Positions 28,197 through 37,923 of a DNA stretch of 64,000 nucleotides are shown here, in pieces. This DNA is from Lactobacillus sp. ESL0679 (lineage in GTDB: Bacteria; Bacillota; Bacilli; Lactobacillales; Lactobacillaceae): positions 166,731-230,730 of the forward strand of contig NZ_JAQTIG010000004.1 of assembly GCF_029433515.1 (NCBI RefSeq), in the 5' to 3' direction. Position 1 is the first letter of the stretch. Every line of letters begins with the position of its first letter. Under the pieces are notes generated by a model that did no database searches, was not told the DNA's origin, and was given only the letters and a program-made list of their open reading frames with translations. A program made the position numbers and the translations under genes.

Positions 28197-28592
28197 ATGG
28201 TAACCATTAAACAAGCACAAGATATTATTAGTAATTTTACTAATCCCAATAATGACGATATTAGTTTAAACACTAAGCGTTCACTTTATTCTAGCAAGAA
28301 CATTGCCAACCAGTCGGGGTATCCTAACCAGCAGAAGCACCTGCTGCATGAACTGAAGGTTGCTCAAGAAAAGTATGGTACTGACCATGATTTTAAGGTC
28401 GTGTACAACCACATTCATTCGGCACCGCTGCAATTTTATCTCGCTAACCAATTGGGGATTGCGACTGATAAGGCAGAAGTAGAAATTCGGCAGCAGCAAT
28501 TGCCGATGATGAGTGAGGCTAAGAAGTTTCGGGATAATTATCTGTCGTATGAGGAAGTTGAAGCGGCAATGATTAAATTAATCGAGGGTTAA
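28197..28592 (+). CDS. Hypothetical protein, 131 residues
   Basis: I do not recognise a family. The protein is soluble and mostly helical by composition, with no signal peptide or membrane segment; the central part is rich in His and Gln (NQQKHLLHELKVAQEKYG) and the end reads YLSYEEVEAAMIKLIEG. It has a clear promoter, a GAGGG ribosome site and codon use like the neighbours, so it is a real gene. It is monocistronic, between polC and the nusA operon. Confidence 0.75.
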   Translation: MVTIKQAQDIISNFTNPNNDDISLNTKRSLYSSKNIANQSGYPNQQKHLLHELKVAQEKYGTDHDFKVVYNHIHSAPLQFYLANQLGIATDKAEVEIRQQQLPMMSEAKKFRDNYLSYEEVEAAMIKLIEG

Positions 28593-28696
28593 GTTTTAGT
28601 TGTTAAATTGGTAAATATTTTCAAGTAGAATTACAAATAGCAGCAGATGAAGACTATTACCTACAAAAAGTTGACGCTAACCAGAAAAGTTTTTGA

Positions 28697-28726
28697 TTGA
28701 ACATCAATGTTAAAATATGATATACT
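28697..28726 (+). promoter_or_regulatory. Promoter of the rimP-nusA-infB operon
   Basis: TTGAAC (28697-28702), 18-bp spacer, TATACT (28721-28726). Transcription would start near 28733 and run through the leader hairpin. Confidence 0.65.
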
Positions 28727-28752
28727 AATTAAGAAGTTCGGATAATTAATTC

Positions 28753-28783
28753 GAGTGAGCAGTATTTTTTGCTCACTCTTTTT
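28753..28783 (+). terminator. Leader terminator (attenuator) upstream of rimP
   Basis: GAGTGAGC (28753-28760) pairs with GCTCACTC (28771-28778), followed by five T, all between the operon promoter and the rimP start. A terminator in the 5' leader of the operon that encodes NusA suggests NusA-dependent attenuation, as described for Bacillus. The hairpin is seen; the regulation is inferred. Confidence 0.7.
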
Positions 28784-28800
28784 ATTACGGAGGAAAATAT

Positions 28801-29274
28801 TTGGCGAAAGTTACAGATCTTGTTCTTACAGAAATCAAACCAATAGTTGCACAGCGCAATGACGAGTTGGTGGACATTGAATACGTAAAAGAAAAAGGCC
28901 AAAATTATTTAAGAATATATGTTGACCGTGAAAACGGAATTGATATGGATGAAATCGTCGGGCTTAGTGAATTAGTTTCAACTAAACTTGACGAGATTGA
29001 GCCTGATCCGTTCCCTGAACCTTACGTTTTAGAAGTATCTTCACCCGGTGTAGAGCGACCAATTAAAACGAAGAAGGATTGGCAAAAAGCCCTTGATAAT
29101 TATATTCATGTTGGCCTTTATCAAAAGCTTGACGGTGAAAAGAATTATGAGGGTACGCTCAAGTCATTTAATGATGATGAAATCGAGTTAGAAATAAAGA
29201 TTAAGACGAGACGGAAACGATTAACTATTCCTCGCAAGTTGATTGCAAATATCCGTTTTGCAATTGAATTTTAG
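28801..29274 (+). CDS. rimP: Ribosome maturation factor RimP
   Basis: 157 residues of the DUF150 family, needed for 30S maturation. The N-terminal part has [25 protein letters not shown]; the [17 protein letters not shown] motif is the family hallmark. TTG start at 28801, 7 nt after GGAGG. First gene of the operon and the position from which nusA autoregulation acts in Bacillus. Confidence 0.95.
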   Translation: MAKVTDLVLTEIKPIVAQRNDELVDIEYVKEKGQNYLRIYVDRENGIDMDEIVGLSELVSTKLDEIEPDPFPEPYVLEVSSPGVERPIKTKKDWQKALDNYIHVGLYQKLDGEKNYEGTLKSFNDDEIELEIKIKTRRKRLTIPRKLIANIRFAIEF

Positions 29275-29291
29275 AAAGGCTGATTAAACTT

Positions 29292-30545
29292 ATGTCTAAA
29301 GAAATGCTAGAGGCGTTTGCTACTTTAGAGAAGACAAAAGGTATCAAGCAAGACGTTATTGTCGAAGCAATTAAAGCAGCTCTTGTTGCTGCTTACAAAA
29401 AGAATTATAATCAAGCACAAAATGTTGAAGTTGAATTTGATGAACGCAAAGGTAATTTTAAATTACTTGCAGTTAAAACTGTTGTTGATGAAGTTCATGA
29501 TGAACGGCTTGAATATAGTTTGAAGGATGCCTTAAACATCAATAAAGCTTATGAAGTTGGCGACGAAATTCGTTTTGAAGTTGCACCAAAAGACTTTGGT
29601 CGGATTGCTGCGCAAACTGCTAAACAAGTTATCATGCAGCATTTGCGTGAAGCAGAACGTAATCACATCATTGACGAGTATTCACAATATGAGGATGAAC
29701 TGATTACTGGTACGGTTGAAAGACGTGATAATCGCTTCGTTTATGTTAAAATTGGTAATGTTGAAGCTGTGATGCCACACAATGACCAAATGCCTAACGA
29801 AACTTACAACCCACAAGACCAAATTCGTGTTCTTGTAACTCATGTTGGTTCTGATTCTAAGGGTGCGCAAATCACTGTTTCTCGGACTGCGCCAAATATG
29901 GTCAAGCGCTTATTTGAACAAGAAGTTCCAGAAATTTTTGATGGTACTGTCGAGATTGTTTCAATTGCTCGTGAAGCTGGCGATCGGACTAAGATTGCGG
30001 TGAAGTCAAATGATCCTAACATTGATCCTGTGGGTACTTGTGTTGGTCAACGTGGTGCTCGGGTGCAAAATGTGGTTAATGAACTTGACGGTGAAAACAT
30101 CGACGTCGTTAAGTACGAAGAAGACCCATCAGACTTTATTGCCAATGCGCTGAATCCAGCTGAGGTTATTGCCGTTCAATTTGGCGATGATGAAGACGAG
30201 AAGAGTGCTCTTGTAATTGTTCCAGATTATCAATTATCACTAGCAATTGGTAAGAAAGGTCAGAATGTTCGTTTAGCTGCTCGCTTAACTGGTTACAAGA
30301 TTGATATTAGACCAGAATCAGAAGTTGAATTTGTTGATGAAAGTAGTAAGGCTGCCAACGAAGATAATGAAGAAGCTGCAGAAGCAGCTGAAAATATAAC
30401 TGATGAAACTGTTGATACTGATATTAAAAACGAAACTGCTGCTGAAGAAGTCGAAGCTACTGATGATAATTTAGAAGCCCAAGCTGATGATGCAGAAGAG
30501 CAAGAAGAGCTAGCTGAATCTGAAGAAGAAGCAGACGAAGAATAA
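29292..30545 (+). CDS. nusA: Transcription termination/antitermination factor NusA
   Basis: 417 residues: N-terminal RNA-polymerase-binding domain, S1 domain (ITGTVERRDNRFVYVKIG, about 137-200), two KH domains (DPVGTCVGQRGARVQNVVNEL and SLAIGKKGQNVRLAARLTGYKIDI). The last 65 residues are almost wholly Glu, Asp and Ala, an acidic tail longer than in Bacillus. It controls pausing and intrinsic termination, perhaps at its own leader. Confidence 0.97.
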   Translation: MSKEMLEAFATLEKTKGIKQDVIVEAIKAALVAAYKKNYNQAQNVEVEFDERKGNFKLLAVKTVVDEVHDERLEYSLKDALNINKAYEVGDEIRFEVAPKDFGRIAAQTAKQVIMQHLREAERNHIIDEYSQYEDELITGTVERRDNRFVYVKIGNVEAVMPHNDQMPNETYNPQDQIRVLVTHVGSDSKGAQITVSRTAPNMVKRLFEQEVPEIFDGTVEIVSIAREAGDRTKIAVKSNDPNIDPVGTCVGQRGARVQNVVNELDGENIDVVKYEEDPSDFIANALNPAEVIAVQFGDDEDEKSALVIVPDYQLSLAIGKKGQNVRLAARLTGYKIDIRPESEVEFVDESSKAANEDNEEAAEAAENITDETVDTDIKNETAAEEVEATDDNLEAQADDAEEQEELAESEEEADEE

Positions 30546-30563
30546 GTCTAGGGGTGAGTTCTT

Positions 30564-30860
30564 TTGAAAAAAAGAAAAATTCCAATGCGGAAAGATCTAT
30601 TAACTGATACCATGCAGCCCAAAAAGGAATTAGTGCGAATTGTGATTGACAAGGACAAGAATGTCACTGTTGATCCTAGCGGTAAAAAACCTGGACGCGG
30701 TGCATATGTATCACTAGATCCAAGTAAGATCAAATTTGCACAAGAAAAAGGTGTTTTAGAACGAAGTCTAGGGGCAAAAGTGCCGGACTCGTTTTATGAA
30801 GATCTTTATTCTTATGTAGATCATCAAAAGGCAAGAAAAGAATTGTTTGGTGATAAATAA
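30564..30860 (+). CDS. rnpM: YlxR family RNA-binding protein (RnpM)
   Basis: 98 residues of the DUF448/YlxR family with the core MQPKKELVRIV and GRGAYVSLDPSKI. Recent work on the family links it to RNase P binding and modulation, hence RnpM. The TTG start lies about 8 nt after GGGGTGA. Always found between nusA and the L7Ae-like gene, as here. Confidence 0.93.
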   Translation: MKKRKIPMRKDLLTDTMQPKKELVRIVIDKDKNVTVDPSGKKPGRGAYVSLDPSKIKFAQEKGVLERSLGAKVPDSFYEDLYSYVDHQKARKELFGDK

Positions 30861-30862
30861 AT

Positions 30863-31174
30863 TTGCAAAATAGACAAAAAGCATTAAATTTGCTTGGGCT
30901 AGCTCAACGAGCTGGGAAACTGGTTTCTGGGCTTGAAATTGTATTAGTTGGCCTTAAAGCAAAGCAAATCAAGATAGTTATTTTGGCTAATGACAGCCAT
31001 GCCGATACAAGTGAGAAGATCACTAGAGCAGCTAAACAGAATAACGTTAAGGTTATTACTGAATTTAGCAGCGATGAGATGTCGCATGCAATTGGTAAAG
31101 AACGTAAGGTGTTGGGCTTAACTGACGCTGGTTTTTGCAAAGCATTAGTACAAAAGATTAATGAAGGAGTGTGA
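30863..31174 (+). CDS. rplGA: L7Ae-type ribosomal/kink-turn binding protein (YlxQ)
   Basis: 103 residues with the L7Ae/L30e fold: [18 protein letters not shown] and [18 protein letters not shown]. Proteins of this family bind kink-turn RNA. TTG start immediately after rnpM, with only a weak ribosome site, so translation may depend on the upstream gene. It ends 4 bp before infB. Confidence 0.92.
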   Translation: MQNRQKALNLLGLAQRAGKLVSGLEIVLVGLKAKQIKIVILANDSHADTSEKITRAAKQNNVKVITEFSSDEMSHAIGKERKVLGLTDAGFCKALVQKINEGV

Positions 31175-31178
31175 TTGG

Positions 31179-33824
31179 ATGGCTAAAAAAAGAATTTACG
31201 AAATTGCAAAAGAATTAGGCATCGATAATAAAGTTGTGGTTAAAAAAGCAAAGGACCTCGGCTTTGATGTTAAAAACCATATGTCATCACTAGAAGATTC
31301 ACAAGTAAGTCAATTAAAGGGTAGTTTCCATAGCTCCGCTCCCGCTAAAAAGCAAGAGAAGACTGCTAAAAAGAGCAGTAAAATCAAGGTTTCTGTTACT
31401 TCTATTCGTAAGAATGAAAAGAAACATAATGAAGAAACTGGTAATAGAAATAACAATCGTCGCAGAAATAATCGTCGGTCTAATAACCGAAACTCACAAG
31501 AGCGTAATCAGGATCGTCGTTCAAGTAATAATACTAATACAAATGCGCGTACTTCTAAGCCAGCTGCTCAAGATTTGCTTAAGCAATTGAAGCAAAAGCA
31601 ACGTGTTGAGCAAAGCAGCTTAAATAAGCAAGCTGACAAGGCACGTAAGGCTTATCATGAACATTTGCAAAATCCTAAGGCAGCTGAAGAAGCTAAGAAT
31701 ACTACTACAGCACCTAAGAAACCTGCAAAAGAAAAAACAACTGAGACAAAGGTTATTGGTCCAAAGATTATTAAGCCTTCGCCAGCAAGAATGAAGCAGA
31801 ACAAACCAGCAGCTAGACAACAGCCAACAGTTAATAATGCAGGCCCAGAGCCAGTTAAGGAAGAAAAGCGCCGTGGTAATGGCTATACTTCACGTAATTC
31901 TGGTAAGCCTGGTCGTAAAGGTAGAAACCAAGCTTTTGGCAATAATGGTGGTAATAATCATTCTGACCGTCAAGAACGTCGTAAGCGCAAGAACAAGCGT
32001 CGTCAAATTGACCAAACACCTAAAAAGCAGCCAACTCAGAGAAAAGAGCGTCCATTACCAGAGACTTTGGTATACGAAGTTGGCATGAATGCTCAAGATT
32101 TGGGTAAGATCTTGCACCGTGAACCAGCAGAAATTGTTAAGAAGCTATTTATGCTGGGAGTAATGACTAACCAAAACCAGTCTTTGGATAAAGATACGAT
32201 TGAATTGATTGCTGCTGAATACGGTATTAATGCAGAAGAAAAGATTCATGAGGATATTTCTGATATTGATACGCTTTACAGTAAGCGTATGGAAGCATCT
32301 AAAGAATCAAAGAACCAGATTAAGCGTCCACCAGTTGTTACAATCATGGGTCACGTTGACCACGGTAAGACAACTTTGCTTGATCGCTTACGTCATACAC
32401 ACGTTTCTGCTCATGAAGCCGGTGGTATTACGCAGAAGATCGGTGCTTATCAGGTTCACGTTGGCGATCATTTGATTACCTTCTTGGATACCCCGGGACA
32501 TGCGGCCTTTTCAAACATGCGTGAGCGTGGTGCTGAAATAACTGATATTGTTGTCTTAGTTGTAGCTGCCGACGACGGTGTAATGCCACAGACTATTGAA
32601 GCCATTGACCATGCTAAGAGTGCCAAGGTACCAATTATTGTAGCAATCAACAAGATGGATGCTCCGGGAGCAAACCCACAACACGTTACTGAACAGTTGA
32701 TGAAGTACAACTTGATTCCAGAAGATTACGGTGGCGACACAATTTTTGTTAATATTTCTGCCAAAACTGGTGAAAATGTTGACGACTTGCTGCAAATGAT
32801 TCTGTTGCAAGCTGACGTGATGGAATTGAAAGCTGATCCTAAGCAACAAGCAATTGGTACAGTTGTTGAAGCTCGGCTTTCTCGTGGACGTGGTCCAGTT
32901 GCCGATTTGCTTGTTCAACAAGGTACGTTGCACACTGGTGATCCAATCGTTGTCGGTAACCGCTTCGGTCGGGTACGTGTAATGACTAACGATCGTGGTC
33001 GACAAATCGACAAGGCAACACCATCAATGCCAGTTGAAATTACTGGGTTGAATGATGTACCTGAATCTGCTGATAAGTTGGTTGTCTTTGATGATGAAAA
33101 GACTGCCCGCAGCGTTGGTGAACAAAGAGCACAACAAGCTTTGCAACAATCAAGAGAAAATGTTCAACATATTACTTTAGATAACCTCTTTGATACAATG
33201 AAGAGAGAAAACATGAAGGAAGTTGACATTGTCTTAAAGGCTGATGTTCAAGGTTCTGCCGAAGCTCTGCAACAATCACTTGAAAAGATTGAAGTTGAAG
33301 GCGTTCGCGTTAACATTATTCACGCTGGTGTAGGTGCCGTTAATGAATCAGATGTTACTTTGGCTGGTGCTTCTAACGGTTTTATCATTGGCTTCAATGT
33401 TCGCCCAACTGCAACTGCTAAGTCACAAGCTGAAGCTGATGGTGTTGACATTCGTCTTTACAGCATTATTTACAAGGCAATTGATGATGTGAAAGCTGCG
33501 ATGCAAGGAATGCTTGAGCCAACTTATGAAGATAAAGTTGTTGGTAGCTTAACTGTTCGTGAAACTTGGAAGGTTTCGAAGGTTGGTACAATTGCAGGTT
33601 CCTTTGTTGACTCTGGTTATGTTACTCGTGATTCAACCATTAACTTAATTCGTGATGGTGTGGTAATCTACACTGGTAAAGTTGCTTCACTTAAGCGTTT
33701 CAAGGATGATGCTAAAGTAGTTAAGCAAGGTTTCGATTGTGGTTTAACAATTGAAGGCTACAACGATATTAAGATTGGCGATCAGCTTGAAGCAACTGAA
33801 AAGCAAGAGGTTAAGCCTAATTAG
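31179..33824 (+). CDS. infB: Translation initiation factor IF-2
   Basis: 881 residues. The N-terminal 300 residues are low-complexity, rich in Lys, Arg, Asn and Gln, after a short IF2_N helix-loop ([24 protein letters not shown]). The GTPase domain has [17 protein letters not shown] and NKMDA, then domains II-IV that hold initiator tRNA. ATG at 31179 follows AAGGAG; upstream in-frame codons overlap rplGA. Confidence 0.97.
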   Translation: MAKKRIYEIAKELGIDNKVVVKKAKDLGFDVKNHMSSLEDSQVSQLKGSFHSSAPAKKQEKTAKKSSKIKVSVTSIRKNEKKHNEETGNRNNNRRRNNRRSNNRNSQERNQDRRSSNNTNTNARTSKPAAQDLLKQLKQKQRVEQSSLNKQADKARKAYHEHLQNPKAAEEAKNTTTAPKKPAKEKTTETKVIGPKIIKPSPARMKQNKPAARQQPTVNNAGPEPVKEEKRRGNGYTSRNSGKPGRKGRNQAFGNNGGNNHSDRQERRKRKNKRRQIDQTPKKQPTQRKERPLPETLVYEVGMNAQDLGKILHREPAEIVKKLFMLGVMTNQNQSLDKDTIELIAAEYGINAEEKIHEDISDIDTLYSKRMEASKESKNQIKRPPVVTIMGHVDHGKTTLLDRLRHTHVSAHEAGGITQKIGAYQVHVGDHLITFLDTPGHAAFSNMRERGAEITDIVVLVVAADDGVMPQTIEAIDHAKSAKVPIIVAINKMDAPGANPQHVTEQLMKYNLIPEDYGGDTIFVNISAKTGENVDDLLQMILLQADVMELKADPKQQAIGTVVEARLSRGRGPVADLLVQQGTLHTGDPIVVGNRFGRVRVMTNDRGRQIDKATPSMPVEITGLNDVPESADKLVVFDDEKTARSVGEQRAQQALQQSRENVQHITLDNLFDTMKRENMKEVDIVLKADVQGSAEALQQSLEKIEVEGVRVNIIHAGVGAVNESDVTLAGASNGFIIGFNVRPTATAKSQAEADGVDIRLYSIIYKAIDDVKAAMQGMLEPTYEDKVVGSLTVRETWKVSKVGTIAGSFVDSGYVTRDSTINLIRDGVVIYTGKVASLKRFKDDAKVVKQGFDCGLTIEGYNDIKIGDQLEATEKQEVKPN

Positions 33825-33845
33825 TAATTTTGCTAGGAGGAAAGT

Positions 33846-34208
33846 ATGAAGCACAGAATTGGTCGTGTTGAAGGAGAAATCCTCCGTGAATTAACCAAAA
33901 TTTTGCGGAAAAATATTCGTGATCCGCGTGTCAATGATGTTACGATTACTGCGGTTGAATGTACTAATGATTTATCATATGCAACTGTTTATTATAGTAT
34001 TCTTTCTGAAGATCCAAAAAAGGAAGAAGAGGTTGCTACTGGTTTAGAAAAAGCCAAGGGAATGATGCGTCACTTGCTCGGGCAAGTTTTGACAGTCTAT
34101 AAAGTTCCTGAGCTAATTTTTAAGCGGGACAACTCTGTTAAATATGGTAGTAAAATCGATAAGTTAATTGCTGATTTAAAAAAGCAAGAAGCAGATCGTA
34201 ACAATTAA
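33846..34208 (+). CDS. rbfA: Ribosome-binding factor A
   Basis: 120 residues, the usual size. KH-like fold; [23 protein letters not shown] and [22 protein letters not shown] are signatures. Acts in 30S maturation, especially in the cold, by contacting helix 1 of 16S rRNA. AGGAGG ribosome site 6 bp upstream. A terminator follows directly, reducing expression of truB-ribF. Confidence 0.97.
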   Translation: MKHRIGRVEGEILRELTKILRKNIRDPRVNDVTITAVECTNDLSYATVYYSILSEDPKKEEEVATGLEKAKGMMRHLLGQVLTVYKVPELIFKRDNSVKYGSKIDKLIADLKKQEADRNN

Positions 34209-34212
34209 AAAA

Positions 34213-34234
34213 GGCGCCATTGTGGCGCTTTTTT
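34213..34234 (+). terminator. Terminator between rbfA and truB
   Basis: GCGCCA, loop TTG, TGGCGC, then six T. Only 18 bp separate it from the truB start, so truB is read through it or from a promoter I cannot identify. Confidence 0.88.
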
Positions 34235-34252
34235 AGTGGGAACGGGTTTAAA

Positions 34253-35146
34253 ATGTTAAACGGAATTTTAGTAATTGATAAGGCTAAAGGGATGACTAGC
34301 GCCGATGTTGTGTACCATCTCCGCAAAGCTTTACATATCAAAAAGATCGGTCATGCTGGAACGCTTGACCCCGATGTTACTGGTGTCTTGCCAATTGCAA
34401 TTGGTCAGGCAACTAAGCTGATTGAATTAATGCACACGCAAAACAAAAAATATATCGGCAAGGGGATTTTTGGCTACGCCACTGATAGTTACGATATTAG
34501 TGGTACAACTTTGGCAACTAAAAAAATGACAGAACCGCTTGCAGCTAATATAATTACTCAGGGGATGCAGTCGTTTGTCGGCAAGATTGAGCAGGTACCA
34601 CCAATTTATTCAGCAGTGCGGGTTAATGGTAAGCATTTATACGAATATGCCCGTGCAGGAATTGAGGTTGAACGGCCCAAACGGCAGGTTAATGTCTTGG
34701 CTTATGACTTAACTGCGCAACCAGCTTTTGATGAAGAAAAAGGTCAAGAGAAATTTGCGTTTGCAATTGAATGTAGTAAGGGGACTTATGTGCGTTCTTT
34801 AGTCAATGATTTGGGTGATAAGCTAGGTGTGCCAGCTGTAATGAGTATTCTGCGCAGAACAGCTAGCTCGGGCTTTGATCTTAGTCAGGCAGTCAGCTTG
34901 GACGAAATTGTGGCTGATCCAAGTAAAGCAGAGCAACTGATTCAGCCAATCGATGCCTTTTTTAAAGATTACGTGCAAGTTGACTTAACTATGGGCCAGT
35001 GGCTAAAAGTGAAAAATGGGGCAGCGATTGCTTTAGAAACTGATGCAAATCAGGTTGCATTACGATACAATAATAAGGTTAAGGCAATTTATCAAAAGGA
35101 TGAGGATAATTATCGTCCCAATTTGATGCTCTTGCAAAATGAATAG
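34253..35146 (+). CDS. truB: tRNA pseudouridine(55) synthase
   Basis: 297 residues. Makes pseudouridine 55 in the T-loop of all tRNAs. The catalytic Asp39 lies in [34 protein letters not shown] and [15 protein letters not shown] are further TruB motifs; a C-terminal PUA-like domain follows. Start at the ATG at 34253 because the in-frame sequence upstream passes through the rbfA terminator. Confidence 0.96.
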   Translation: MLNGILVIDKAKGMTSADVVYHLRKALHIKKIGHAGTLDPDVTGVLPIAIGQATKLIELMHTQNKKYIGKGIFGYATDSYDISGTTLATKKMTEPLAANIITQGMQSFVGKIEQVPPIYSAVRVNGKHLYEYARAGIEVERPKRQVNVLAYDLTAQPAFDEEKGQEKFAFAIECSKGTYVRSLVNDLGDKLGVPAVMSILRRTASSGFDLSQAVSLDEIVADPSKAEQLIQPIDAFFKDYVQVDLTMGQWLKVKNGAAIALETDANQVALRYNNKVKAIYQKDEDNYRPNLMLLQNE

Positions 35147-35165
35147 GTGAAATGAAGGTCTTATT

Positions 35166-36095
35166 GTGCAAATTATCCATTTAACTTATCCAGTTAAAGA
35201 AAATTTAATACCAAGTAAAATCGTGTTAGCATTAGGTTTTTTTGATGGTGTTCACCGAGGACATCAGAACTTGATTGAATTAGCGCGTGAAGCAGCAAGT
35301 AAAAAGCACCTGCCGCTTGTTGTCATGACGTTTGATCGTCATCCAAAAGAAGTTTATCAAAATGCTAAAGTTGTTTACATTGATAGTCTGGATGAAAAGG
35401 CTTATAAAATGGCGCAATTGGGTGTCGATTACTTGGTTGTCATTCATTTTAATGATGAATTTAGTAAGCTAACAGCGCAGGAATTTGTCGATCAAATTAT
35501 CGTGCGACTAAAAGCAGATACTGTCGTTGCTGGGTTTGATTATACTTATGGCCCCAAAGACGTTGCCAATATGAAAAACTTCCCTAAATTTGCTAAAGGA
35601 AGATTTGACATTATTAATGTTCCTAAGCAAACCTATGAGGGTCAGAAGATTGGCTCAACTGAAATTAGAAAAGCAGTTAGTGATGGCAATATGGAGCTAG
35701 CAACCAAGCTGTTAGGTTCACCGTATGTCATGTCTGGCATTGTCGGTCACGGACTGCGTAATGGGCATAAGTTAGGCTTTCCTACGGCAAATTTGGTTTG
35801 GTCGGAAAACAAAGTTCTGCCTAAAGTTGGTGTCTATGCGACTAGAACAAATATTGGCGATAAATGGTATGATTCCATGACTAGTGTTGGTTATAACGTG
35901 ACGATTAACGAAGGCAAACGGATTTTTATTGAATCTAATCTATTTGGCTTCGATCAAGAAGCTTACGGGGAAAAAATGATCATCAAGTGGTATAAGTATA
36001 CTCGAGGTGAAATAAAATTTGCTGATCTTGCCGGATTAAAAAAGCAAATGGCGCATGATGAAGCAGAGATCAAGGCTTACTTTGCTGATAAATAA
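35166..36095 (+). CDS. ribF: Bifunctional riboflavin kinase/FAD synthetase
   Basis: 309 residues. N-terminal adenylyltransferase domain (LGFFDGVHRGHQNLI, then GSTEIRKAVSDGNM) and C-terminal flavokinase domain (GHGLRNGHKLGFPTANL, where the classical PTAN motif is intact). Makes FMN and FAD from riboflavin. GTG start. Conserved neighbour of truB in Firmicutes, and last gene before its own terminator. Confidence 0.96.
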   Translation: MQIIHLTYPVKENLIPSKIVLALGFFDGVHRGHQNLIELAREAASKKHLPLVVMTFDRHPKEVYQNAKVVYIDSLDEKAYKMAQLGVDYLVVIHFNDEFSKLTAQEFVDQIIVRLKADTVVAGFDYTYGPKDVANMKNFPKFAKGRFDIINVPKQTYEGQKIGSTEIRKAVSDGNMELATKLLGSPYVMSGIVGHGLRNGHKLGFPTANLVWSENKVLPKVGVYATRTNIGDKWYDSMTSVGYNVTINEGKRIFIESNLFGFDQEAYGEKMIIKWYKYTRGEIKFADLAGLKKQMAHDEAEIKAYFADK

Positions 36096-36097
36096 AG

Positions 36098-36133
36098 ACT
36101 TCCATCTACCTAAAAAGTAGATGGAAATTTTTT
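36098..36133 (+). terminator. Terminator after ribF
   Basis: TTCCATCTAC and GTAGATGGAA pair over a short A-rich loop, followed by T-run. Confidence 0.9.
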
Positions 36134-36156
36134 GCTGCTAGAAAATGTAAATATTT

Positions 36157-36183
36157 TTAGCACTCGGCTTGACATTCTGCTAA
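36157..36183. promoter_or_regulatory. Upstream CIRCE-like operator overlapping the hrcA -35 box
   Basis: TTAGCACTC (36157-36165), 9-bp spacer, TTCTGCTAA (36175-36183). The left arm is the perfect CIRCE arm; the right arm matches GAGTGCTAA in its last six bases. The spacer ends in the TTGACA -35 hexamer. Confidence 0.6.
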
Positions 36184-36196
36184 ATGCTAGTATCAT
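36169..36196 (+). promoter_or_regulatory. Promoter of the hrcA-grpE-dnaK operon
   Basis: Perfect TTGACA (36169-36174), 16-bp spacer, TATCAT (36191-36196), flanked by the two CIRCE-like elements. Confidence 0.75.
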
Positions 36197-36204
36197 AATA
36201 ATTG

Positions 36205-36231
36205 TTAGCACAAAAGATATGAGAGTGCTAA
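36205..36231. promoter_or_regulatory. CIRCE operator (HrcA-binding site)
   Basis: TTAGCACAA (36205-36213), 9-bp spacer, GAGTGCTAA (36223-36231). Only two bases differ from the CIRCE consensus. It lies at the transcription start, 17 bp before hrcA. Confidence 0.92.
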
Positions 36232-36248
36232 AAGTGAGGGCGATATTT

Positions 36249-37298
36249 ATGTTGACCGAACGTCAAGAACTTATTTTAAAAACAATCATTAATGACTTTA
36301 CGCAGACTCATGATCCAGTAGGTTCAAAGACAGTGATGAATCAGTTGCCGATTAAGGTGTCGAGTGCAACCATCAGAAATGAGATGGTTGTCCTAGAAGA
36401 TAAGGGCTTAATTGAAAAGACTCATTCTTCTAGTGGTCGTGTGCCTTCGAGTGAAGGCTATCGCTATTATCTTGATAATTTAGTTGAGCCGCTGCAAATA
36501 CCGGAATCTGTTTATACTAAAATTATTAGTCAGCTTGATCGACCGTTTCATCAAGTTAACGAAATTGTTCAGGAAGCTGCTAAAATTTTATCCGATTTAA
36601 CTAACTATACGGCATTTGCGGAAGGACCGGAAAATCGGGATGTAACGGTAACGGGATTTCGCATTGTATCGTTAGTTGGTCGGCAAGTGATGGCAATTCT
36701 AGTTACCAGTGATGGTAGCGTTCAGAATCAGGTTTATAATTTACCGCACAATGTTCATGGAGACGAGATTGAAAAAGCTGTCCGCATGATTAACCATGAA
36801 CTAGTTGGTAGAAGTTTAACTGAAATTACGCCAGAGCTGCTTAATAAGGCTGTTGGTCAAAATATTAGTGGTAAGCATGCTAGCGAACTGATTGATTTGG
36901 TTGAAGATGTCATTAACGATGCTGCCAGCGAGCAGCTATATGTTGATGGCCAAATCAACTTATTAAATAATACATCAAGCAATGATGTTTCAAGTATTCG
37001 TTCACTATATGAGTTGGTTGATCAAGATGATTTGATTGCCAACCTTGTAGCCTACCGGCCGACTTCTAATTCGGGAAGATTTCCTGTGAGGGTCAGTTTG
37101 GGCTCAGAATTACCAAATGAATTGTTAAAAGATTACAGTTTGTTAACTGCAGAATACAGTGTTGGTTCCTACGGCAAAGGTGTAATTGCTTTGCTGGGGC
37201 CAACAAATATGCCGTATTCACAAGTAATAGGCCTACTTGAGTATTTTAGAAATGAGTTGGCAAAGAAATTACTTGAATATTACGGTCGATTTAAATAA
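36249..37298 (+). CDS. hrcA: Heat-shock repressor HrcA
   Basis: 349 residues. N-terminal winged helix ([28 protein letters not shown]...[18 protein letters not shown]) binds CIRCE; the C-terminal domain senses GroEL availability. The start at 36249 has GAGGG at good spacing and gives the normal length; earlier in-frame codons would run through the promoter and operators. First gene of its own regulated operon. Confidence 0.96.
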   Translation: MLTERQELILKTIINDFTQTHDPVGSKTVMNQLPIKVSSATIRNEMVVLEDKGLIEKTHSSSGRVPSSEGYRYYLDNLVEPLQIPESVYTKIISQLDRPFHQVNEIVQEAAKILSDLTNYTAFAEGPENRDVTVTGFRIVSLVGRQVMAILVTSDGSVQNQVYNLPHNVHGDEIEKAVRMINHELVGRSLTEITPELLNKAVGQNISGKHASELIDLVEDVINDAASEQLYVDGQINLLNNTSSNDVSSIRSLYELVDQDDLIANLVAYRPTSNSGRFPVRVSLGSELPNELLKDYSLLTAEYSVGSYGKGVIALLGPTNMPYSQVIGLLEYFRNELAKKLLEYYGRFK

Positions 37299-37309
37299 GG
37301 AGGCTAGCC

Positions 37310-37906
37310 GTGAGTAAAAACGATTTTCCTAGTGAAAAAGATTTAGACCAAACAGAAGCGACTACCGCAAAGTCAGAAAAAGAAACAACATCTGAAGCGA
37401 AAAAGCAAGATGTAAAAACCGACAAAAAAGAAAAAACACCAGAGCAAAAGCTTCAAGAAGAATTGGCTAAAGCTCAAGCAGCCAGCAAAGATTTTGAAGA
37501 CAAGTATTTGCGTAGTCAAGCAGAAATGCAGAATATGCAAAACCGTTATAATAAAGAACGGGCACAGCTAATAAAGTATGAGTCGCAATCTTTGGCTAAG
37601 GACGTATTACCAGCAATGGATAATTTAGAGCGTGCCTTAGGCACCAAGGTTGATGATGAAGCATCTCAACAGCTAAAAAAGGGTGTGCAAATGACACTTG
37701 ATTCTTTAGTTAAGGCTATGAAAGATCACGGAATTAGTGAAATTGAAGCCGAAGGTGTTAAATTTGATCCGACACTGCATCAAGCTGTTCAAACAGTTGC
37801 AGCCAGCAGCGATGATCAAAAGGACCACGTTGTCCAAGTTTTACAAAAAGGATATCAATACAAAGACCGTACATTAAGACCAGCAATGGTTGTTGTTGCA
37901 CAGTAA
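37310..37906 (+). CDS. grpE: Nucleotide exchange factor GrpE
   Basis: 198 residues. A charged, disordered N terminus (about 55 residues) precedes a long coiled coil ([25 protein letters not shown]) and the C-terminal beta domain with the family end [17 protein letters not shown]. It releases ADP from DnaK. GTG start behind AAGGAGG. Confidence 0.97.
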   Translation: MSKNDFPSEKDLDQTEATTAKSEKETTSEAKKQDVKTDKKEKTPEQKLQEELAKAQAASKDFEDKYLRSQAEMQNMQNRYNKERAQLIKYESQSLAKDVLPAMDNLERALGTKVDDEASQQLKKGVQMTLDSLVKAMKDHGISEIEAEGVKFDPTLHQAVQTVAASSDDQKDHVVQVLQKGYQYKDRTLRPAMVVVAQ

Positions 37907-37923
37907 TGAAAGGATGTTAATCA

